In this document: positions 18,389 to 27,842 of the stretch, piece after piece
How positions within the stretch are numbered: the first letter of the stretch is position 1
Layout of the letters: each line of letters opens with the position of its first letter
The notes under the pieces: model-generated
Databases searched by the model: none
Told to the model about the DNA's origin: nothing
The model's input: the letters and a program-made list of their open reading frames with translations, nothing else
Source of the DNA: Lactobacillus iners DSM 13335
GTDB taxonomy: Bacteria > Bacillota > Bacilli > Lactobacillales > Lactobacillaceae
Assembly: GCF_000160875.1 (NCBI RefSeq)
Contig: NZ_GG700811.1
Location: 182,522 to 246,521, forward strand
Reading direction: 5' to 3'
DNA length: 64,000 nt
Program-made: the position numbers and the translations under genes

Positions 18389-20206
18389 TTAGTTTTGACT
18401 ATTTTCTAATACCAATTTTACGGACTGTGCTTGCGTTAAAGTTAATCCTACACCCTTCAGGTCTTCAATACTTGCTTCTCGTATTTTTTTTAATGAGCCA
18501 AAATTCTTTAACAATTTATTTCTACTTTTTGGACCAATACCTTTAATTTCATCTAATTTGCTAGCTAGAGAATTTTTATTATGAAGATTTCTATGAAATG
18601 TTATAGCAAAACGATGCACCTCATCTTGGATACGTGTAATCAAATAAAATGCTTGCGACTTGGAATCTAATGATATAGTACGCAATTCTTCACCTACAGT
18701 AGGATCACCAAAAATCAAATGATTAGTCCGATGGCAATTATCCTTAACCATACCTGCAACTGGAATATTAACATTTAATTCGTTTCTTAATACATCTAAG
18801 CATGCATCCACCTGTATTTTTCCGCCATCCATCAAAATTAAATTGGGTAGCACAAGATGCTCTTTTAACATCCGACTATACCTACGCCTTACTACCTCTC
18901 TAGTATTTTTAACTTCATCTGCACCATTTTGATGTTCTATTTCACCTTTTAATTTAAACTTACGATACTCATGTTTAGCAGGCATACCATCAATAAATAC
19001 TACTAATGCAGAAACAGGATCCGTCCCTTGAATATGTGAATGATCAAAGCTCTCAATTCGGGATCCATAAGGTAACCCTAAAGCGTTAAAAATTTCTTCT
19101 TGTGCTCCCTTAGTTTTAAGATTATTCAACTCTAACAATCTTATTTTTTCATCCAACTTAATTTTGGAATTTTCATATGCCATATCTAATAAAGCCTTTT
19201 TCTGCCCTCTGCTAGGTATTTTAACTCTAACCTTTAATACAGCTGCAAGTGAACTAGCATTTACTCCCTTAGGAACTAAAATTTCATTGGGAAATAATCT
19301 ATTTTTTGCATTATAAAATTGTACAATAAATGATTCAAACTCATCTTTTGCCTTATCAATATCAGTCAAATTAAAAATCTTCGTCTCACGTCGCATTAAT
19401 TTAGATTGTCTAATAAAAAGAATCTGAATAGATATCCATCCTTGGCTTACATAAAAATTAAAAATATCACGTTGTAGTTTATCATTTAGCATTATTTTTT
19501 GTTTTTCTACAGTCTGTTCAATGTAAGATAATTGATCTCTATATTCACTTGCTCGTTCAAACTCCAAATTATCAGAAGCAATTTGCATTTTTTTTATTAA
19601 TTCAGTTTTAGCCTTAGTAATATCACCATTCAAAAAACACTTAATCTGCTTAATTTGATGATCATACCTATCAGATGATACTTCCTTAAAACAAGATCCT
19701 AAACACTGACCCATACTATAATATAAGCATGGTCGTCCCAATTTACCACTACACCTTCTCAAAGGCCACATTTTTTGAATAAATTTCAATGTTGCTTGAG
19801 CTGCATAGACATTAGGATATGGGCCAAAATAGTATCCCTTATCTTTTTTTATTATTGATGTTAATTTGACTTCAGGGTCTCTTTCATTAGTAATTTCAAT
19901 AAATGGATACCCCCCACCATTTTTTAATTGCACATTATAATATGGCTGATATTTCTTTATTAAAGTAATTTCTAAAAGAAAAGCTTCTTTATCAGATGAA
20001 ACTACTATAATTTCAAAATCATTAATGTCTCTAACAAGCTCTGCTCGTCGTCCAACTTGTTTGCTTTTGAAATAAGAACGAACTCTATTTTTTAAATTTT
20101 TAGATTTACCAACGTAAATAACTTTACCATTTAAATCTTTCATCAAATAGCAACCAGGACAGTCTGGCAATAACTTTAACTTATTTTCAATATTTTGATT
20201 AGCCAT
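18389..20206 (-). CDS. uvrC: Excinuclease ABC subunit C
   Basis: UvrC makes both cuts around DNA lesions in nucleotide-excision repair. The 605-residue protein begins with the GIY-YIG nuclease (GCYLMKDLNGKVIYVGKSKNLKNRV is its signature region), has a UVR motif near 200-235, the RNase H-like C-terminal nuclease (DHSHIQGTDPV, ILMDGGKIQV) and a final helix-hairpin-helix pair (IKGIGPKSRNKLL, LKGVGLTLTQA). The ATG follows AAAGGTG. Confidence 0.97.
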   Translation of the reverse strand: MANQNIENKLKLLPDCPGCYLMKDLNGKVIYVGKSKNLKNRVRSYFKSKQVGRRAELVRDINDFEIIVVSSDKEAFLLEITLIKKYQPYYNVQLKNGGGYPFIEITNERDPEVKLTSIIKKDKGYYFGPYPNVYAAQATLKFIQKMWPLRRCSGKLGRPCLYYSMGQCLGSCFKEVSSDRYDHQIKQIKCFLNGDITKAKTELIKKMQIASDNLEFERASEYRDQLSYIEQTVEKQKIMLNDKLQRDIFNFYVSQGWISIQILFIRQSKLMRRETKIFNLTDIDKAKDEFESFIVQFYNAKNRLFPNEILVPKGVNASSLAAVLKVRVKIPSRGQKKALLDMAYENSKIKLDEKIRLLELNNLKTKGAQEEIFNALGLPYGSRIESFDHSHIQGTDPVSALVVFIDGMPAKHEYRKFKLKGEIEHQNGADEVKNTREVVRRRYSRMLKEHLVLPNLILMDGGKIQVDACLDVLRNELNVNIPVAGMVKDNCHRTNHLIFGDPTVGEELRTISLDSKSQAFYLITRIQDEVHRFAITFHRNLHNKNSLASKLDEIKGIGPKSRNKLLKNFGSLKKIREASIEDLKGVGLTLTQAQSVKLVLENSQN

Positions 20207-20332
20207 TTGAAATCACCTTTCTCATCTGTTACTCAACATTATAATATTCATATAGACTTTTGTATTTTTTTATTTTACTTTTAGCTCAATTACCTTAAAA
20301 TAATACTTAGATATAGAGAAGGGATAATGCAT

Positions 20333-21262
20333 ATGAAAAATATATACTTTAACCATGATGGAAATATAGACGATTTAGTATCATTACTAATTTTATTACA
20401 AGCACCCGATATTAAATTAATAGGTGTTTCAGCTATAGATGCTGACGGCTACATTGAGCCAAGTGTTGATGCATGTAGAAAAATGATTGATCTTTTCAAT
20501 CTACGCAATGATAATTTAGAGGTTGCCAAATCAACATCTCGAGCTGTTCATCAATTTCCAAATGAATGGCGTATGGCTACATATTCATTTAATTATTTTC
20601 CAATGCTTAATGAATCTGGAACAATTAAAACTCCAATTGCCAAATTACCTGCACATTTAGACATGGTAGATAAAATTAAAAAAGCTGATGATATGGTAGA
20701 TTTAATCATGACAGGTCCTATCACCGATTTGGCACGTGCATTAAAAGCCGATCCTTCAATACAAGAAAAAATCAATAAAGTATATTGGATGGGAGGTTCA
20801 TTAAATGGGCACGGAAATGTAATGTCAGTAGATGCTGATGGCACACAAGAGTGGAATGCTTTTTGGGATTCTCAATCTGTAGCAACAGTTTTAGAGTCCG
20901 ATTTAAAAATTCAGATGGTTGGACTAGAAAGCACTGAAGAATTACCTTTAACAGATGAATTAAGAATGCATTGGGCTAAAATGCGTCAATTTCCCGCTAT
21001 TGATTTAATAGGTTTGGGCTATAGTTTGATTGTTTCTATACCTGGTGCAGAGTTATACCTTTGGGATGTTTTAACTACCATGTCAGCTTTATACCCTGAA
21101 GTAGTAACTTCATCAATTGAAGCAAAAGCCAAAATCATCACCTCTGGCTTAGCTGATGGACGTATGTACAAAGCTGATGACGGAAAAAAGTTAACATTAG
21201 TTACTAGTGCAAATAAAGAATTATTCTTCCAAAAAATGGATGAAATATTGAAACGTAGTTAG
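20333..21262 (+). CDS. Nucleoside hydrolase (inosine-uridine preferring family)
   Basis: These enzymes split ribonucleosides into base and ribose for salvage. The protein of about 309 residues has the N-terminal metal site in NHDGNIDDLVSLL, which keeps the three key aspartates of the usual DPGxDD motif but changes the flanking Pro-Gly, plus TGPITDLARAL and YWMGGSLNGHGN. The later active-site segment reads LWDVLTT, with Trp where many family members have His, so substrate choice may differ. The start at 20333 is nine bases after AGAAGGG; the ATG at 20327 is only three bases from it. It stands alone with a small gene behind it. Confidence 0.85.
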   Translation: MKNIYFNHDGNIDDLVSLLILLQAPDIKLIGVSAIDADGYIEPSVDACRKMIDLFNLRNDNLEVAKSTSRAVHQFPNEWRMATYSFNYFPMLNESGTIKTPIAKLPAHLDMVDKIKKADDMVDLIMTGPITDLARALKADPSIQEKINKVYWMGGSLNGHGNVMSVDADGTQEWNAFWDSQSVATVLESDLKIQMVGLESTEELPLTDELRMHWAKMRQFPAIDLIGLGYSLIVSIPGAELYLWDVLTTMSALYPEVVTSSIEAKAKIITSGLADGRMYKADDGKKLTLVTSANKELFFQKMDEILKRS

Positions 21263-21273
21263 GAGTAATAATC

Positions 21274-21390
21274 ATGGGATTAACTATGAAAAGCAACAAT
21301 GAATTAGAAAAGTTATTTAATAAATTTGCTATCCTGCCAGATGACAAAGACAAGAAAAAAAATAGCAAAAATAAAGATAATAAGAAATAA
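21274..21390 (+). CDS. SPJ_0845-family small protein, 38 residues
   Basis: The product begins MGLTMKSNNELEKLFNKFAI and ends in a Lys/Asp/Asn-rich tail. The MGLT start followed by a short helix with LEKLF-KFA matches the very small SPJ_0845-type proteins of streptococci and lactobacilli, whose function is unknown. AGGAG precedes the ATG by eight bases, and the gene begins 11 bases after the nucleoside hydrolase stop codon, so the two share a transcript and a terminator. Confidence 0.7.
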   Translation: MGLTMKSNNELEKLFNKFAILPDDKDKKKNSKNKDNKK

Positions 21391-21410
21391 TTGTTACCAT
21401 AATCTTAGTA

Positions 21411-21445
21411 AAAAAGGATGCTCACTCTGTTGGCATCCTTTTTTT
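21411..21445. terminator. Bidirectional terminator between convergent genes
   Basis: AAAAAGGATGC and GCATCCTTTTT form an 11-bp stem with an 11-base loop. T runs on both strands let it serve the plus-strand hydrolase unit and the minus-strand DUF1828 gene. Confidence 0.88.
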
Positions 21446-21449
21446 ATAC

Positions 21450-21827
21450 TTACTTCAAATATGATAAAGCTACTTGCAATTGTGCTAATTGATTAAGTGC
21501 CAAGGGAAGTTCATCTATACTTACTTCCATAAAAAATTCCCCAGTTTCCTCATCAATTTCAAATCCAGTACCGATTATAATATCCACTGCTTGATTATAA
21601 AAATCCGAATCACTCATATCAGGATCAAGTTTAAACAAAAACCAGCCGCCGTCACTTATTAAATAGTATTCATCCTTTTTAATAATAAAACAATATATAT
21701 TCTGACCGAATGAATCTATTAATGGTGTTTCAACTTCTATTGTTTGACTGTCCATTCGATAAAAATTAAGATTATTTTTTAACCAAGCTACACTTTGAGC
21801 TTTCATTTCATTTAGTTCATTATCCAT
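21450..21827 (-). CDS. DUF1828-like protein
   Basis: This 125-residue soluble protein has alternating strands and the segment YYLISDGGWFLFKLDPD, which resembles the DUF1828 pattern of a displayed aspartate-glycine turn. No catalytic function is known for the family. It follows a DUF59 gene on the same strand after 36 bases. Assignment to DUF1828 is from memory of the family pattern and should be treated as probable. Confidence 0.6.
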   Translation of the reverse strand: MDNELNEMKAQSVAWLKNNLNFYRMDSQTIEVETPLIDSFGQNIYCFIIKKDEYYLISDGGWFLFKLDPDMSDSDFYNQAVDIIIGTGFEIDEETGEFFMEVSIDELPLALNQLAQLQVALSYLK

Positions 21828-21863
21828 AGTTTACCACTTTACATAATTTAATTTATGTTTGTA

Positions 21864-22178
21864 CTAATGTACACCTAATATCATTTTTGCTTCTCTACTT
21901 AATCTATCTGGTGTCCATGCAGGCTCCCATATAAATCTAACGTCAACATTTTTTATTTCCGGTATATTTTTTAATTGCTTAATAACCATCTTTGCTAATA
22001 CATCTGCTAGTGGGCAACCCATTGTAGTGAGCATCATTTGCACTAAGCAGATACCATCTTCATCCAAATCAATAGCATAAACTAATCCTAAATTAACAAT
22101 ATCTATATTCAATTCAGGATCTATTACTTTTGCTAGTTGAGCAACAATTTCATCTTTAATAATATTAATATCCCGCAT
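21864..22178 (-). CDS. DUF59/MIP18 iron-sulfur assembly factor (SufT-like)
   Basis: This protein of about 104 residues has the DUF59 pattern: a VIDPELNIDIVNLGLVYAI segment, then LTTMGCPL with the family cysteine and FIWEPAWTPD. Relatives such as SufT and PaaD help load iron-sulfur clusters. Its start overlaps the tail end of sdaAA by no more than a few bases (ATG at 22178, two bases after the sdaAA stop codon; an upstream ATG at 22187 overlaps it). L-serine dehydratase is a [4Fe-4S] enzyme, so this factor may mature it. That link is inference. Confidence 0.85.
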   Translation of the reverse strand: MRDINIIKDEIVAQLAKVIDPELNIDIVNLGLVYAIDLDEDGICLVQMMLTTMGCPLADVLAKMVIKQLKNIPEIKNVDVRFIWEPAWTPDRLSREAKMILGVH

Positions 22179-22179
22179 T

Positions 22180-23061
22180 TTATACATCTTTTCCAAAAAT
22201 TTTTGCCTTTATAGCTTGTCCAGTAGCAGTACTTGCTAACCCACCAAGGCCTGTCTCTCGCAATTCTTCGGGCATTAATTTACCTACATTTGACATCGCT
22301 TGAATACATTCGTCAGGTGGTATTAAACTCGTACAGCCAGCCAAGGCTAAATCTGCAGAAATTAATGCATTAGTGGTACCAATTGCATTTCTTTTAACAC
22401 ATGGAACTTCAACCAAACCAGCAATCGGATCGCATACCAGACCTAACAAATTAGAAATCGCTATAGCAAGTGCTTGAGCAGATTGTTCAGCACTTCCTCC
22501 TGCAACTTCTACTGCTGCTGCAGCACCCATGGCAGATGCACTGCCAACTTCGGCTTGGCATCCTCCAGTAGCCCCTGCTATACCTGAATGGTTAGCTATA
22601 ACTAACCCTAATCCACCAGCTGTAAATAAAAATCTTAACATTTGTTCTTGATTTAAATTAAGTTTTTTCTTTAACAAATATAAAACACCTGGCAATGTTC
22701 CAGAAGATCCGGCTGTTGGCGTCGCACAAACAACACCCATTGCTGCATTAACTTCATTGGTTGCCATAGCTGCTTCTACTGCAATCATCATATCATCACC
22801 AGATAATGACTTATTCAATTTTCTATATTTTTTGACTTTAACAGCCTCCCCTCCCGTTAATCCTGTTTTAGAAAATACGCCCTGACCTTGAATACCACGT
22901 TCAACACTAGCCAGCATAACTTCTAAATTACACTTCATTTTTTCAAAAACTGCATCACGTGTTAATCCAGAAAGGGTACACTCTTGTTCAATTATTAATT
23001 CAGAAATTGGTTTTTTAGTGGACAAACTATTCGCTACAATTTCGCTAATACTATCATACAT
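22180..23061 (-). CDS. sdaAA: L-serine dehydratase, iron-sulfur dependent, alpha subunit
   Basis: This subunit carries the [4Fe-4S] cluster that turns L-serine into pyruvate and ammonia. The 293-residue protein has glycine-rich active-site segments (VCATPTAGSSGTLPG, HSGIAGATGGCQAEVGSA) and cysteines in GLVCDPIAGLVEVPC that suit the cluster ligands. It is 19 bases downstream of sdaAB. The ATG follows GAGGTG. Together with sdaAB it gives the two-subunit Gram-positive enzyme. Confidence 0.95.
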   Translation of the reverse strand: MYDSISEIVANSLSTKKPISELIIEQECTLSGLTRDAVFEKMKCNLEVMLASVERGIQGQGVFSKTGLTGGEAVKVKKYRKLNKSLSGDDMMIAVEAAMATNEVNAAMGVVCATPTAGSSGTLPGVLYLLKKKLNLNQEQMLRFLFTAGGLGLVIANHSGIAGATGGCQAEVGSASAMGAAAAVEVAGGSAEQSAQALAIAISNLLGLVCDPIAGLVEVPCVKRNAIGTTNALISADLALAGCTSLIPPDECIQAMSNVGKLMPEELRETGLGGLASTATGQAIKAKIFGKDV

Positions 23062-23080
23062 ATTTTGTTCACCTCTATTT

Positions 23081-23743
23081 TTAAAGACAGATAATGCCTG
23101 GATATTTTTTATGTAATGAATTTACTATTTTAGGCGATATGTAATTAATAATATCAAACTCATACAAAACAAAACCTGTACCATTAAATGATTGTTGTTT
23201 ATTATAAGGTGCAACTTTATTTAAATAATTCATTAATTCCGTCGCACAATATAACTTATTGGACGGAATTTTATAAATAATGATGGGCAAAGGACCAGCA
23301 ATATCTATTTTAATTCCAGATATCTCTATACCCCTAATTTCAATTGTACCTCCACCTATAGAACAACCAATCAATTTCACCCGGTGATCATCTGTTTTAA
23401 GATCTAACAACGCTGTGTTAGGATGTCCAATTGGACTATTACCGTCTTCTTCAACAAACCTGATATCTATACCTCGTTTACGAGCTAAATTGATAGCATT
23501 AGGAACACGATAATCATCAGCAGCTAATCCCATAATTCCCGCAGCTATAGCATAATCTGTACCATGACCTCTATGTGTTTGTGCAAAAGAGCCATAATAA
23601 TAAACAGTTACTTTTTTAGGAATACCACCAAAAAGTTTATTACCTGCCTGCCCTATAGCTACTGCACCAGCAGTATGCGAACTCGACGGACCAATCATAA
23701 TCGGCCCAATAATATCAAATACACTACGATATTTTTGATTCAC
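23081..23743 (-). CDS. sdaAB: L-serine dehydratase, iron-sulfur dependent, beta subunit
   Basis: The beta subunit has the family opening KYRSVFDIIGPIMIGPSSSHTAGA and a C-terminal ACT-like part. I chose the GTG at 23743, eleven bases after GGAG, because this gives the family's usual short lead before KYxSVFDIIGP; a GTG at 23755 lies too close to that site. The product is about 220 residues. It is the first gene of the sdaAB-sdaAA-DUF59 unit, which supports pyruvate formation from serine. Confidence 0.93.
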   Translation of the reverse strand: MNQKYRSVFDIIGPIMIGPSSSHTAGAVAIGQAGNKLFGGIPKKVTVYYYGSFAQTHRGHGTDYAIAAGIMGLAADDYRVPNAINLARKRGIDIRFVEEDGNSPIGHPNTALLDLKTDDHRVKLIGCSIGGGTIEIRGIEISGIKIDIAGPLPIIIYKIPSNKLYCATELMNYLNKVAPYNKQQSFNGTGFVLYEFDIINYISPKIVNSLHKKYPGIICL

Positions 23744-23823
23744 AGAATCATTCACTCCAATTTAAATTTAATTATTAATCAAACACCAATATAAGTATTA
23801 TACTAAAAAATCATCTATAATCA

Positions 23824-24342
23824 TTACAATTGATTATTATGTTTTTTCAACAAAATGACAGCAATCCAGGCAGAAATAAATGATGGTAAGATCATCACTA
23901 CAAAAACGTCTGGATTTAACAAATTACCAACCTTAATGTATACGTCAATATCTTTGACTTTTTTCAAATTCTCAAAAATAACCTGATAAATAGTCACATA
24001 AATTAATGTCCATTGAATATAATATTCAATTATTGATAAAATAGTTGAATTAAGTGGAAATATCCAATTAAGCAATAGTAAATATAAATATAAAATTAGG
24101 CCAGACATGATTATCATTAATCCGAGTAAAATAAATAAATTACCAGCCTTCAATCCGTTATCAATATTGAGAAAATTATATTCTAAAAGCAAAAAAACAA
24201 TAAAATTAATGGTACTACCAATTATTAAAGCTAAAAATAAAAATAGAGCCTTTAAAAAAATAAAATGATTTTTATTTCTAAATAAGGATACTAGAAATAT
24301 AATAATTAAAATAGCTCCTAAAATTATATTAAATATTTTCAT
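23824..24342 (-). CDS. Membrane protein of unknown function (SA1002-like)
   Basis: The product of about 172 residues has five or six strongly hydrophobic helices, is rich in Leu, Ile and Phe, and ends in KKHNNQL. Its size and position next to engB resemble the SA1002-type membrane proteins of Firmicutes, but I cannot confirm this. The ATG at 24342 follows AAAGGATG; the longer frame to 24384 would extend across the engB terminator. No function can be given. Confidence 0.55.
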   Translation of the reverse strand: MKIFNIILGAILIIIFLVSLFRNKNHFIFLKALFLFLALIIGSTINFIVFLLLEYNFLNIDNGLKAGNLFILLGLMIIMSGLILYLYLLLLNWIFPLNSTILSIIEYYIQWTLIYVTIYQVIFENLKKVKDIDVYIKVGNLLNPDVFVVMILPSFISAWIAVILLKKHNNQL

Positions 24343-24371
24343 AAAATAAATACATCCTTTTACAATATAAT

Positions 24372-24411
24372 AAAACGCTATCATCTGTATTATAGCAGCT
24401 GTAGCGTTTTT
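24372..24411 (-). terminator. Terminator after engB
   Basis: AAAACGCTA and TAGCGTTTT form a 9-bp stem just after the engB stop codon, followed by a T-rich run on the minus strand. Confidence 0.8.
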
Positions 24412-24413
24412 TA

Positions 24414-25001
24414 CTATTTTATACTGTTTTCAATCCATTTCCAAAACTTATCAATATTAATTTTAGTTTCACTAGAAAAAGGTAGAAAAGTAACTTGACT
24501 TTGTGTTAAATCTAAAGACAAACCAATTTTTGACTCCAATTGCCCAATTGCAGACTTTTTCAATTTATCAATTTTAGTAGCAACTACCAAGATTGGAATA
24601 TTTAAGCATAAAGCATAATTAAACATATTAATATCATCTACTGTTGGATCATGTCTTGCATCAACTAATAAAACCAATCCTTTTAAATCTGCTCTAGTTT
24701 CTAAATAATCTTGAATCATCTCACCAAATTTTTGCCGTTGTTCTTTAGATACCTTGGCATATCCATATCCTGGCACATCGACAAAATATAAATCCGTATT
24801 TACTAAATAGAAATTTAATGTTTGTGTTTTACCTGGTTGTTGTGAGGTTCTGGCCAAATTTCTCCTATTTAAAACAGCATTGATCAAACTTGATTTTCCA
24901 ACATTAGAACGTCCAGAAAGTGCAATTTCAGGCAAATCATCTTGAGGATATTGCTTATCAGATACTGCACTAATTACAAACTTACTATTATTAACCTTCA
25001 T
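24414..25001 (-). CDS. engB: Ribosome biogenesis GTPase EngB (YsxC)
   Basis: EngB is an essential GTPase for large-subunit assembly. The product of about 195 residues shows G1 in [24 protein letters not shown] (G3) and VATKIDKL (G4). The ATG at 25001 is preceded by GAGGGAG and gives the usual [13 protein letters not shown] opening; the frame to 25019 overlaps clpX more. It overlaps the end of clpX by 11 bases, so the two genes are translationally linked. Confidence 0.96.
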   Translation of the reverse strand: MKVNNSKFVISAVSDKQYPQDDLPEIALSGRSNVGKSSLINAVLNRRNLARTSQQPGKTQTLNFYLVNTDLYFVDVPGYGYAKVSKEQRQKFGEMIQDYLETRADLKGLVLLVDARHDPTVDDINMFNYALCLNIPILVVATKIDKLKKSAIGQLESKIGLSLDLTQSQVTFLPFSSETKINIDKFWKWIENSIK

Positions 25002-26280
25002 CAATAAGTTCTCCCTCATCAGTTTCTAAATCGTTATTAGTTTGTCTATCTTCAAACACTATAATAGGATCACTAGCTTTAGTTATAACTGATTCTGTGA
25101 CAATAACTTTGGATATGTTCTTCTCACTAGGGATGCCATACATAATATCCATCATTGCATTTTCCATGATTGATCTTAAGCCACGTGCTCCCATATTTTT
25201 ATTTAAAGCCATTGTAGCAATTGCATTAAGAGCATCTGTAGAAAATTCTAACTCTACTCCATCAAGATTCAATAATTTCTTATATTGCTTAACAAGAGCA
25301 TTTTTAGGCTCTGTTAAAATTCTAACTAGATCATCTTCAGTTAACTTATCCAAAGTTGTAATAATAGGCACACGACCAATAAATTCAGGAATAAGACCAT
25401 ATTTTACTAGATCATCAGTAGTAAGATGCTTTTGCCAGTTCTCAATATCAGCAATACTATTATTCTTTGAACCAAAACCTATAGTTTTCTTTCCTAGACG
25501 ATCATTAACAATATTTTGAATTCCATCGAATGCTCCGCCAACAATAAAAAGTATGTTGGTAGTATCAATTTTTATCATTTCTGCTTGAGGATGTTTTCTA
25601 CCACCCTGTGGTGGCACAGAAGCAACTGTTCCTTCCAATATTTTAAGTAAAGACTGTTGCACACCCTCTCCTGATACGTCACGAGTAATCGACAAGTTTT
25701 CTGATTTTTTAGATATTTTATCTATCTCATCGATATAAATTATTCCTCGTTGGGCTCTATTAATGTCATAATCTGCATTTTGAATCAATTTCAATAAAAT
25801 ATTCTCAACGTCTTCTCCGACATAACCAGCTTCAGTCAAGGTAGTAGCATCTGCTATAGCAAAAGGTACATTCAAAATACGAGCTAAAGATTGTGCCAAA
25901 TATGTTTTTCCTGAACCAGTTGGACCAATCAATGCAATATTAGATTTTTGTAACTCAGTATCAGAATAAGCATCTGTGTCTATTTGACTAATTCTCTTAT
26001 AATGATTATATACAGCTACAGACAATACTTTTTTAGCACTATCCTGACCAACCACATAATCGTCTAAATGCTTTTTAATATCAATTGGCTTAGGTATATC
26101 TTTAATTTCATTAACTGAATCGAGTTTTAACTCTTCATCAACCAATTTTTTCGAAATATCAATACATTCGTTACAAATGTACACATCCTGGCCGGCTATT
26201 ATTTTACTAACTTGAGATTGTAATTTACCACAAAAAGAGCATCTAATCTCCTCGTTATCTCCTCGTCTATTAGTCGACAT
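24991..26280 (-). CDS. clpX: ATP-dependent Clp protease ATP-binding subunit ClpX
   Basis: ClpX unfolds tagged proteins and feeds them to ClpP. The protein of 429 residues has the N-terminal C4 zinc finger (CSFC and CNEC), Walker A in [11 protein letters not shown], the pore loop GYVGEDVE, Walker B in [10 protein letters not shown] and a C-terminal sensor-2 region ([11 protein letters not shown]). The ATG at 26280 follows GGAGGG. It lies downstream of tig, the common order in Lactobacillaceae. Confidence 0.97.
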   Translation of the reverse strand: MSTNRRGDNEEIRCSFCGKLQSQVSKIIAGQDVYICNECIDISKKLVDEELKLDSVNEIKDIPKPIDIKKHLDDYVVGQDSAKKVLSVAVYNHYKRISQIDTDAYSDTELQKSNIALIGPTGSGKTYLAQSLARILNVPFAIADATTLTEAGYVGEDVENILLKLIQNADYDINRAQRGIIYIDEIDKISKKSENLSITRDVSGEGVQQSLLKILEGTVASVPPQGGRKHPQAEMIKIDTTNILFIVGGAFDGIQNIVNDRLGKKTIGFGSKNNSIADIENWQKHLTTDDLVKYGLIPEFIGRVPIITTLDKLTEDDLVRILTEPKNALVKQYKKLLNLDGVELEFSTDALNAIATMALNKNMGARGLRSIMENAMMDIMYGIPSEKNISKVIVTESVITKASDPIIVFEDRQTNNDLETDEGELIDEG

Positions 26281-26344
26281 TTTTCCCTCCATTACAATAA
26301 TGCATACGTCTTACCTAAATATGATTATATCAAACCATGCAAAC

Positions 26345-26370
26345 AAAAAAGACGACTAAAGAGCCGTCTC
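26345..26370 (-). terminator. Terminator of tig
   Basis: AGACG-G-CT and AG-T-CGTCT form a hairpin with one mismatch, followed by six Ts on the minus strand, just after the tig stop codon. Confidence 0.8.
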
Positions 26371-26387
26371 TGTATCTATAAGATTTA

Positions 26388-27716
26388 TTACTTATCAGAA
26401 TCTTCTGAAGTGGCTGTCTTAGTTGAACTCTTCTTAGCAACTTCCTTAGCGTTATCAACTACTAAATTTATTGCTTTTCTAATAGAAATATCGTGCTTGA
26501 GCATATCATCAGATAGAGTACGACGAACTACTTTTTCATCCATATTATAATCTGTTGCTAAATTCTTAATCTCTTGATTAATTTCTTCTGCTGTAACTTC
26601 AATGTTTTCTGCAGATACTATTGCTTCAAGAACTAAATTAGTCTTAACACGCTCTGGTGCATCAGTTGCTAATTGTTGACGTAATTGTTCTTCAGTAGTT
26701 CCTGTTAATTTGAAATAAGTCTTAGGATCTATACCTTGACGTTGCATACCACCTAAATATTGTTTAAGTTGATTATCAACATCTTCATTAATCATTGCTT
26801 CAGGAATCTCATCTACAGAAGCATTATTAACTGCTTCTTTTACTGCAGCCTCTTGAATAGCATCTTCAGCTGCTTCTTCCTTTTGCTTCTTTAAATCGGC
26901 TTTAATCTTTTCTTTTAATTCGTCCAAAGATTCTACAGAATCATCTATATCCTTAGCAAATTCATCGTCAATCTTAGGCAAATGCTTAGATTTAACTTCA
27001 TGAATTTTAGTAGCAAAGTGTGCTTCCTTACCAGCTAAATCCTTAGCACTGTAATCTTCTGGGAAGGTAACAACTACATCAACTTCATCACCAGCAGTAT
27101 GATTCAATAATTGATCTTCAAATCCTGGAATAAATGTCTTAGAACCCAATTCCAATGAATAGTTCTTAGCAGATCCACCTTCGAATTTGGTACCATCAAC
27201 AGTTCCTTCGTAATCAATAGTAACTGTATCACCTTCAGCTGATTTGCCATCTTTCAATACTAATTCAGCATTTTGTTCTTGACGCTTCTTAAGTTCAGCA
27301 TCAACATCCTTTACCAAAACACGCTTATTTTGTTTTGGAACTTCAACACCTTTGTAATCACCAAGCTTAACTTCTGGCTTAGTAGAAACAATTGCTTTAA
27401 AAGTCCATGCCTTACCTTTTTCCATGGATACAGGCATAATTTTAGGTTGTCCAACAACTTCAGCTTTAGATTCTGCTATAGCATTAGCATAAGCTACTGG
27501 CAAAACTGCGTTAACAGCATCTTCATATAAAGCTTCTTCACCATAAAATTGATCAAAAACAACACGAGAAACATGTCCCTTACGAAAACCAGGTACACGT
27601 AAATTCTTTTTAACACGCTTAAAAGCAATGTCTAATCCCTTACTTATCTCTTCTGTTGAAATTTCAAAAGTTAATTCACCGGTAGTTTTTCCGGTTTTTT
27701 CCCATTTTGCAGACAT
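26388..27716 (-). CDS. tig: Trigger factor
   Basis: Trigger factor is the ribosome-bound chaperone and prolyl isomerase for new proteins. The 442-residue protein has the ribosome-binding signature [11 protein letters not shown] near residues 40-50, an FKBP-type isomerase domain ([30 protein letters not shown]) at about 160-250 and a long helical C-terminal chaperone domain ending in a Ser/Thr-rich tail. The ATG follows a GGAGG site. Confidence 0.97.
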   Translation of the reverse strand: MSAKWEKTGKTTGELTFEISTEEISKGLDIAFKRVKKNLRVPGFRKGHVSRVVFDQFYGEEALYEDAVNAVLPVAYANAIAESKAEVVGQPKIMPVSMEKGKAWTFKAIVSTKPEVKLGDYKGVEVPKQNKRVLVKDVDAELKKRQEQNAELVLKDGKSAEGDTVTIDYEGTVDGTKFEGGSAKNYSLELGSKTFIPGFEDQLLNHTAGDEVDVVVTFPEDYSAKDLAGKEAHFATKIHEVKSKHLPKIDDEFAKDIDDSVESLDELKEKIKADLKKQKEEAAEDAIQEAAVKEAVNNASVDEIPEAMINEDVDNQLKQYLGGMQRQGIDPKTYFKLTGTTEEQLRQQLATDAPERVKTNLVLEAIVSAENIEVTAEEINQEIKNLATDYNMDEKVVRRTLSDDMLKHDISIRKAINLVVDNAKEVAKKSSTKTATSEDSDK

Positions 27717-27765
27717 TAATTACTACCTCCGATGTCAAATTTGGGTTTGTCTTGCACACTCAATT

Positions 27766-27794
27766 ATCTTACCTTAAATTGACAAAAAAAACAA
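27766..27794 (-). promoter_or_regulatory. Possible tig promoter
   Basis: Minus-strand TTGTTT (27794-27789) and TAAGAT (27771-27766) are 17 bases apart, between the tuf terminator and the tig start codon. The boxes are imperfect. Confidence 0.4.
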
Positions 27795-27807
27795 ATTTTA
27801 AATAAAA

Positions 27808-27832
27808 AAAAAGCATGTCACAAAGACATACT
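27808..27832 (-). terminator. Terminator of tuf
   Basis: GTATGTC and GACATGC form a 7-bp stem with a 5-base loop followed by nine Ts on the minus strand, just after the tuf stop codon. Confidence 0.85.
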
Positions 27833-27842
27833 CCTTTTTATA

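Noticed and set aside
25097..25519. Open frame of 140 codons on the plus strand inside clpX
   Set aside because: Antisense to clpX, with low-complexity hydrophobic sequence and no start signal.
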